Positions 59,304 to 64,000 of a stretch of 64,000 nucleotides of DNA are shown here, in pieces. The stretch is taken from positions 930,001-994,000 of the forward strand of contig NZ_JAJEJP010000001.1 of NCBI RefSeq assembly GCF_021390495.1, written 5' to 3'. The notes under the pieces were generated by a model that had not been told where the DNA came from, made no database searches, and saw only the letters and a list, made by a program, of their open reading frames with translations. The stretch is from Paraburkholderia sp. ZP32-5. Its GTDB lineage: Bacteria > Pseudomonadota > Gammaproteobacteria > Burkholderiales > Burkholderiaceae. A program made the translations under genes and the position numbers. Position 1 is the first letter of the stretch; each line of letters begins with the position of its first letter.

Positions 59304-62300
59304 TCAACCGGTATTCCGCAACCCCGCCGCAATCCCATTGATGCTCAAATGAATCCCGCGCCGCACGCGCGCGTTCGTATCGCCCGCGCGGTAGCGTTTG
59401 AGCAGTTCCACCTGCAGGTGATTGAGCGGATCGAGATACGGAAAGCGGTTCTTGATCGAGCGCGCGAGCAGCGGATTTTCCGCCAGCCGCTCGCCCTTGC
59501 CGGTGATCTCGGACAGCACTTTCGACGTGCGCTCCCATTCCGCGACGATGCGCTCGAACACATGCTTGCGCAGCTTCTTGTCGGTGACGAGCGCCGCGTA
59601 GCGCGACGCGACCGCGAGGTCGGTCTTCGCGAGCACCATGTCCATGTTCGACAGCAGGTTCGAAAAGAACGGCCAGCTCTTGTGCATCTTCTTCAGCAGC
59701 GCGAGACGCCGCGTGCGTTCGGCGTCGCTCGGCGCGCTGTCCAGATGCTCGGCGACCGCGCTGCCGAAGCCGTACCAGCCGGTCAGCAGCAAGCGGCATT
59801 GGCCCCACGAGAAGCCCCACGGAATCGCGCGCAGATCCTCGATCTTGCGTTGCTTTGGATCCTGCAGCTTGCGCGAAGCGGGGCGGCTGCCGATGTTCAG
59901 CTCGGCGATCTCCGCGATCGGCGTCGACTCGAAGAAATACTCCTTGAAGCCCGGCGTTTCATAGACGAGCGCGCGATACGACGCCATCGCCGCATCCGAT
60001 AGCTGCTGCATCGTTTCCTCGAACGCCGGCAATTCGGCGGACGCATGGCCGTGCGGCAGCAGCGATGCTTCGAGTGTCGCGGCGACCACCGTTTCCAGAT
60101 TGCGCCGGCCGATCTCCGGATTGGCGAACTTGCTCGCGATCACCTCGCCCTGCTCGGTCAAACGGATCTGGCCGTCGACGGTGCCAGGCGGCTGCGACAA
60201 AATCGCCTGATAGGTCGGGCCGCCGCCACGGCCGACGGTGCCGCCACGGCCATGAAACAGCCGCAGCGTCACGCCGCGCTCGTTGAAGAGCGCAACCAGC
60301 GCGAGTTCCGCGCGATACAGCTCCCAGTTCGACGTCAGGAAACCGCCGTCCTTGTTGCTGTCCGAATAGCCGAGCATCACTTCCTGCTCGTTGCCCTGAT
60401 GCTCGATCAGCGCGTCGATGCCCGGCAGCGCGATCAGATCGCGCATGATGTGCGGCGCGTTGCGCAGATCGGGGATCGTCTCGAACAGCGGAATCACCAT
60501 CAGGGCGGCGCGCGCGGGGTCGTCCGCGTCGCCGAGGCGTCCGTGCAACAGGCCGGTTTCCTTTTGCAGCAGCATCACTTCGACCAGATCGCTGACGGTC
60601 TCGGTGTGCGAAATGATGTAGTTGCGCACCGCGCGCGCGCCGAATTTTTCGCGCGTGACGCGGGCTTCTTCCAGCACGCCAAGCTCGCTTTTCACGAGAT
60701 CCGAGTAGTCGGCGAACGGTATGCGCAGCGGACGCGGCTGCGCGAGTTCGGCGAGCAGCACGCTCAGCTTGTCCGCTTCCGACAGCGCCGCATAGTCGGC
60801 CTCGACACCCGCGCGCTTCAGCAGCTCGGCGATCACCGCCTCGTGGATGTCGGAGCTTTGCCGCAGGTCGATGCTTGCGAGATGGAAGCCGAACACTTCG
60901 GCCGCGCGCGCGAGCGGCGCGAGGCGCGGGGCGGCGAGCGGCGCGCCGTGATGCTCGGCGAGCGAATCCATCAGCACATGCAGGTCGCGTTCGAAGTCGG
61001 CGGAGTCGTCATAGGGAATCGCGCGAATCGGTGCCGCGCCGCGGCCCGCGCTGCGCAGCGGCACGCTGCCTTCGCCGAGGCGCACGCGCGCGCTGGCCGC
61101 GAGTCGCGTGTAGATGCCGATCAGCGCGCGACGATACGGCTCATCGGTGCGATGCGGCGACTGGTCGGGCGAAATCGCCGCGAGTTCCTTCAGCGCATCG
61201 CTCGCGCCGGCGAGCAGGTTCGACACCGACAGCTCGGCGCCGAGCTTATGCACCTGTTCCATGTAGTGCTCGAAGATCACCGCGGCCTGGCGCGTGATCG
61301 CGTTTTCGAGCGTTTCGGCGGTCACGTTCGGATTGCCGTCACGATCGCCGCCGATCCAGCTGCCCATCTGGAAAAACGGCGGCAGGCGCGCTTCGAGGCC
61401 GTGCTCCTTCAGCGCTTCCTCGATGTCGGCGTAGAGGGCCGGCAGCTCTTCGAGGAAGGTGCTGCGGTAGTACGACAGCGCGTTTTCGATCTCATCGGCG
61501 ACGGTCAGCCGCGAGTCGCGCAGCATCCGCGTCTGCCATAGCGACGTGACGCGTGCGCGCAGCATCGCTTCGTTGTGCGCGCGCTCACGGTTCGTCAGCG
61601 GCTGGTCGCGCTCGGCCAGCAGGCGCGCGATGTCGTGCTGCGCGTCGAGAATGCTCTTGCGCTGCACTTCGGTCGGGTGCGCGGTCAGCACCGGCATGAT
61701 CAGCGCGTCGTTGAAGAACTGCTGCAGCACCGGCGTCGCGGCCGCGCCCGCCGCCGCGAGCCGTTCGAGCGCAAAGGCGATCGTGCCCGGCTGCGACGCC
61801 GAGCCGGCGAGCGCGTGAATGCGGTGACGGCGGTTGCGATGGCGATCTTCGGCAATATTCGCGAGGTGCGAGAAGTAGCTGAACGCGCGCACCACGCTGA
61901 CCGTCTGCTCGGGCGTGAGCGCGCGCAGTTTCTTGTCGAGCGTTTGCGCGGCGGCGCTGTCGTCCTCGCGACGGAAGCGCACCGCGTTCTGGCGGATCGT
62001 TTCGACGACTTCGAACACCGCGTCGCCTTCCTGCTCGCGCAGCACGTCGCCGAGCAGGCGGCCGAGATAGCGGATGTCCTGGAACAGCGGGTGATCCTTG
62101 TTCTCGCGCGTGCGGGATGGGGTCTTGACGGCGGGCACGGTGGCCGCGGCCTCGGCCTCGGGTGAGGTCTTCGGCGCGGCTTTCAGCTTCGACGGCTTCT
62201 TCGGCGTTTTCGCGGCGCGCGGTGTGGCGGCATCGTTGGCAGCGGCCTGCTTTTTCGCGGCGGCTTTAGCCGACTTGCGCGCATTAAGCACATTGGCCGC

Positions 62301-62570
62301 GTCGTTTGCGTCGGTCATAGGGACCGCGTCGGGCGTGACGGTAGCCTTGCCGGCTTTGACGGTTTTCAGCGCTTTTTCCGCCTTCACGGCCACGCTGGCT
62401 TGCGAAGCCTTCGAGGCTTTGGCGGCCTGCGCAGTGGGCGCGCGTTGGCCGCCGCGCGGGGTCGCGGCAGCGGCGATGGCGGAAGCGTCGGGCGCCGCGG
62501 CAGCGGCCGGGCGAGCGGTGGGCGAGGCAGTGTTGCGGCGGGCAGGGCGCGCCGATCCGGAAGACGTCAC
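59304..62570 (-). CDS. ppc: phosphoenolpyruvate carboxylase with long Ala/Lys-rich N-terminal extension
   Basis: 1088 residues; makes oxaloacetate from PEP and bicarbonate. The catalytic core starts near residue 155 ([25 protein letters not shown]). It has the [11 protein letters not shown]is (~293), [19 protein letters not shown]ys (~735), [19 protein letters not shown], and the conserved C-terminus [11 protein letters not shown]. The first ~150 residues are low-complexity Ala/Lys/Pro, histone H1-like. The GTG start at 62570 has GAGGA 8 bases upstream; the in-frame ATG at 62318 has none, so the extension is probably translated. It is divergent from hemC. Confidence 0.95.
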   Translation of the reverse strand: MTSSGSARPARRNTASPTARPAAAAAPDASAIAAAATPRGGQRAPTAQAAKASKASQASVAVKAEKALKTVKAGKATVTPDAVPMTDANDAANVLNARKSAKAAAKKQAAANDAATPRAAKTPKKPSKLKAAPKTSPEAEAAATVPAVKTPSRTRENKDHPLFQDIRYLGRLLGDVLREQEGDAVFEVVETIRQNAVRFRREDDSAAAQTLDKKLRALTPEQTVSVVRAFSYFSHLANIAEDRHRNRRHRIHALAGSASQPGTIAFALERLAAAGAAATPVLQQFFNDALIMPVLTAHPTEVQRKSILDAQHDIARLLAERDQPLTNRERAHNEAMLRARVTSLWQTRMLRDSRLTVADEIENALSYYRSTFLEELPALYADIEEALKEHGLEARLPPFFQMGSWIGGDRDGNPNVTAETLENAITRQAAVIFEHYMEQVHKLGAELSVSNLLAGASDALKELAAISPDQSPHRTDEPYRRALIGIYTRLAASARVRLGEGSVPLRSAGRGAAPIRAIPYDDSADFERDLHVLMDSLAEHHGAPLAAPRLAPLARAAEVFGFHLASIDLRQSSDIHEAVIAELLKRAGVEADYAALSEADKLSVLLAELAQPRPLRIPFADYSDLVKSELGVLEEARVTREKFGARAVRNYIISHTETVSDLVEVMLLQKETGLLHGRLGDADDPARAALMVIPLFETIPDLRNAPHIMRDLIALPGIDALIEHQGNEQEVMLGYSDSNKDGGFLTSNWELYRAELALVALFNERGVTLRLFHGRGGTVGRGGGPTYQAILSQPPGTVDGQIRLTEQGEVIASKFANPEIGRRNLETVVAATLEASLLPHGHASAELPAFEETMQQLSDAAMASYRALVYETPGFKEYFFESTPIAEIAELNIGSRPASRKLQDPKQRKIEDLRAIPWGFSWGQCRLLLTGWYGFGSAVAEHLDSAPSDAERTRRLALLKKMHKSWPFFSNLLSNMDMVLAKTDLAVASRYAALVTDKKLRKHVFERIVAEWERTSKVLSEITGKGERLAENPLLARSIKNRFPYLDPLNHLQVELLKRYRAGDTNARVRRGIHLSINGIAAGLRNTG

Positions 62571-62612
62571 GATGGGTTTCCTCGGGGAAAGCCTGTTGAT
62601 TGATGAGCAGGT

Positions 62613-62778
62613 ACTGCGAAACCGCTACTGCGGAACTGCAACCAGCAACTGCAACGTGAACTGCGTGCAACGAAGACTGCGAAGCGAAACGACAAATCGA
62701 ACCAGCGGAACTGCAACGCGTAAATACGTCGCGCAACCAGGTCGTGCGACGACAACACGGACTGCAAACATCGACTGC
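62613..62778. repeat. cluster of nine ACTGC motifs in the ppc-hemC gap
   Basis: ACTGC occurs at 62613, 62627, 62635, 62648, 62660, 62676, 62710, 62761 and 62774, four of them as ACTGCAAC. The 568-base gap (62571-63138) otherwise shows no gene. Spacing is irregular (8-51 bases). Possible multi-copy binding site upstream of ppc, or decayed tandem repeat. Confidence 0.6.
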
Positions 62779-63138
62779 AACGGAATTGCGAGGGCAACGG
62801 CAAAAGGCGTTGCCGCGCGAACGCCACGCAAGGAACGACGCGAGCCGTAGACAAGCAGGGACCGACGCATGGAGAGAAGGGCAACGCAGCCCGAAGGGCC
62901 ATGCCGAACAGCCGGCGCGCGCCGTCAACGCACGTTACGCCGCACTGCATCATCCCGCATGCCGCCGCGCGGTGCGCGAACGACCGTGCGTGGCAAACCG
63001 GATGGAGGCCTTCGCGCGTGACGCGAAGCCCGTCTCCTCTGTCGATACCGTGTCGGCACGGCGCCAGCGGTGCCTTTCGACACGGGGTCGCGTGCTAACA
63101 TTGATTGTTATCCCATCCCGAGATCAAGCAGCAAGCTA

Positions 63139-64000
63139 ATGACTACCGAGACGTTTTCCACGCCACCCCACACGCTTGTGATTGCGTCGCGAGAAAGCCG
63201 CCTTGCCATGTGGCAGGCAGAGCATGTGCGGTGTGCGCTGCACAAATTATATCCATCTTGTGACGTAAAAATCCTCGGAATGACAACACGTGGGGATCAG
63301 ATTCTCGATCGCACGCTGTCGAAGGTTGGTGGTAAGGGGCTCTTCGTCAAGGAGCTCGAAGCCGCGCTCGCCGATGGCCGCGCGGACCTCGCGGTGCATT
63401 CGCTGAAAGACGTGCCGATGCAGTTGCCCGACGGTTTCGCGCTGTCGGCGATCATGGAGCGCGAGGACCCGCGCGACGCCTTCGTTTCCAATCAATACGA
63501 TTCGCTTGCCACGTTGCCGGCGGGCGCGGTGGTCGGCACCTCGAGCCTGCGCCGCGAGGCAATGCTGCGCATGCGTTATCCGCACCTCGAAGTGCGGCCG
63601 TTGCGCGGCAATCTCGACACGCGGCTCGCCAAGCTCGATCGCGGCGATTACTCGGCCATCATTCTGGCCGCGGCCGGCTTGAAGCGTCTTGGTCTCGCCG
63701 ATCGCATCCGCGCGCTGATCGATCCAGAAGACAGCTTGCCCACCGCCGGACAAGGCGCGCTGGGCATCGAGATTCGCGCCGATCGCGCGGAACTCGCTGC
63801 ATGGCTCGCGCCGCTGCATCACCAGCATACGGCGTCGGCGGTCGAGGCTGAGCGGATGGTGTCGCGCGTGCTTGGCGGCAGTTGCGAGGTGCCGTTGGGC
63901 GCGTATGCGAGCTGGCACGACGGCGCGCTGCATCTGCGGGGTATCGTCGCGACGCCCGATGGTCAGCGTCTGCTGAGCGCGCAGGCCTCGGCGCCCGCGC
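63139..64000 (+). CDS. hemC: hydroxymethylbilane synthase (3' end outside window)
   Basis: About 287 codons visible of roughly 330. It joins four porphobilinogens into hydroxymethylbilane for heme synthesis. Motifs are [73 protein letters not shown] and [15 protein letters not shown]. The dipyrromethane cofactor cysteine is in [16 protein letters not shown] 63139 begins [14 protein letters not shown]; the ribosome site is weak. Divergent from ppc. Confidence 0.97.
   Translation, partial: MTTETFSTPPHTLVIASRESRLAMWQAEHVRCALHKLYPSCDVKILGMTTRGDQILDRTLSKVGGKGLFVKELEAALADGRADLAVHSLKDVPMQLPDGFALSAIMEREDPRDAFVSNQYDSLATLPAGAVVGTSSLRREAMLRMRYPHLEVRPLRGNLDTRLAKLDRGDYSAIILAAAGLKRLGLADRIRALIDPEDSLPTAGQGALGIEIRADRAELAAWLAPLHHQHTASAVEAERMVSRVLGGSCEVPLGAYASWHDGALHLRGIVATPDGQRLLSAQASAPA

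Overview
The window reads as chromosomal DNA of a high-GC beta-proteobacterium of the Burkholderiaceae, most likely Paraburkholderia or Burkholderia. The grounds are the fused glucokinase/HexR protein, the zwf-pgl-glk order facing a sugar ABC transporter, the ppc/hemC divergent pair, the ftsK-lolA-rarA-serS backbone, the minCDE operon, strongly GC3-biased codons and many paralogous MFS/porin genes. There is no rRNA, CRISPR array, phage, IS element or integrase. One tRNA gene is present (tRNA-Ser CGA). metG at the left edge and hemC at the right edge are cut by the window.

Layout. 1-10.2 kb: metG (minus), an OmpA-type lipoprotein, apbC/mrp, a SodC-fold lipoprotein that has lost most metal ligands, dcd, a large PLP-dependent basic amino acid decarboxylase followed 2 bases later by an LprI-like periplasmic protein, and a bestrophin. 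10.3-19.7 kb: a sugar module. zwf, pgl and the glk-hexR fusion (minus) are divergent from a four-gene ABC glucose/mannose-type importer (plus). The shared intergenic region carries a near-consensus promoter whose spacer and -10 box are occupied by a perfect HexR-like palindrome, so the module appears to be controlled by the regulator it encodes. 19.8-26.5 kb: LysR regulator, GST, Smr protein, trxB, ftsK. 26.6-33.1 kb: lolA, two small unknown proteins in an AT-richer patch, an NCS1 nucleobase permease, rarA, serS and tRNA-Ser.

33.1-42.3 kb is the main accessory region: a catabolic cluster. Seven minus-strand genes run in one direction: MFS, FAA-hydrolase, gentisate-type cupin dioxygenase, second MFS, a divergent DHDPS-fold lyase, porin, TetR. 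A plus-strand FAD aromatic hydroxylase faces them. Together they suggest uptake (porin plus two MFS carriers), ring hydroxylation, ring cleavage by a gentisate-type dioxygenase and hydrolysis of the ring-fission product. The DHDPS-like enzyme keeps the Schiff-base lysine but lacks the usual tyrosines, and there is no maleylpyruvate isomerase, so the true substrate is open. This is the best candidate for an undescribed pathway here. A 12-bp-arm inverted repeat between two of its genes could be the TetR operator or an mRNA element.

42.4-64 kb: CBS/BON protein, chemotaxis receptor, map, GNAT acetyltransferase, minCDE, small envelope proteins, ClC channel, waaC, a MHS-family transporter, a TonB-domain lipoprotein, a 35-codon membrane microprotein followed by a possible small RNA with its own promoter and terminator, argH, an XRE/MmyB regulator, ppc with an unusual Ala/Lys-rich N-terminal extension, and hemC. 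Several small genes (36, 48, 59 and 35 aa) were found by reading the sequence for Shine-Dalgarno sites and hydrophobic or lipobox N-termini.
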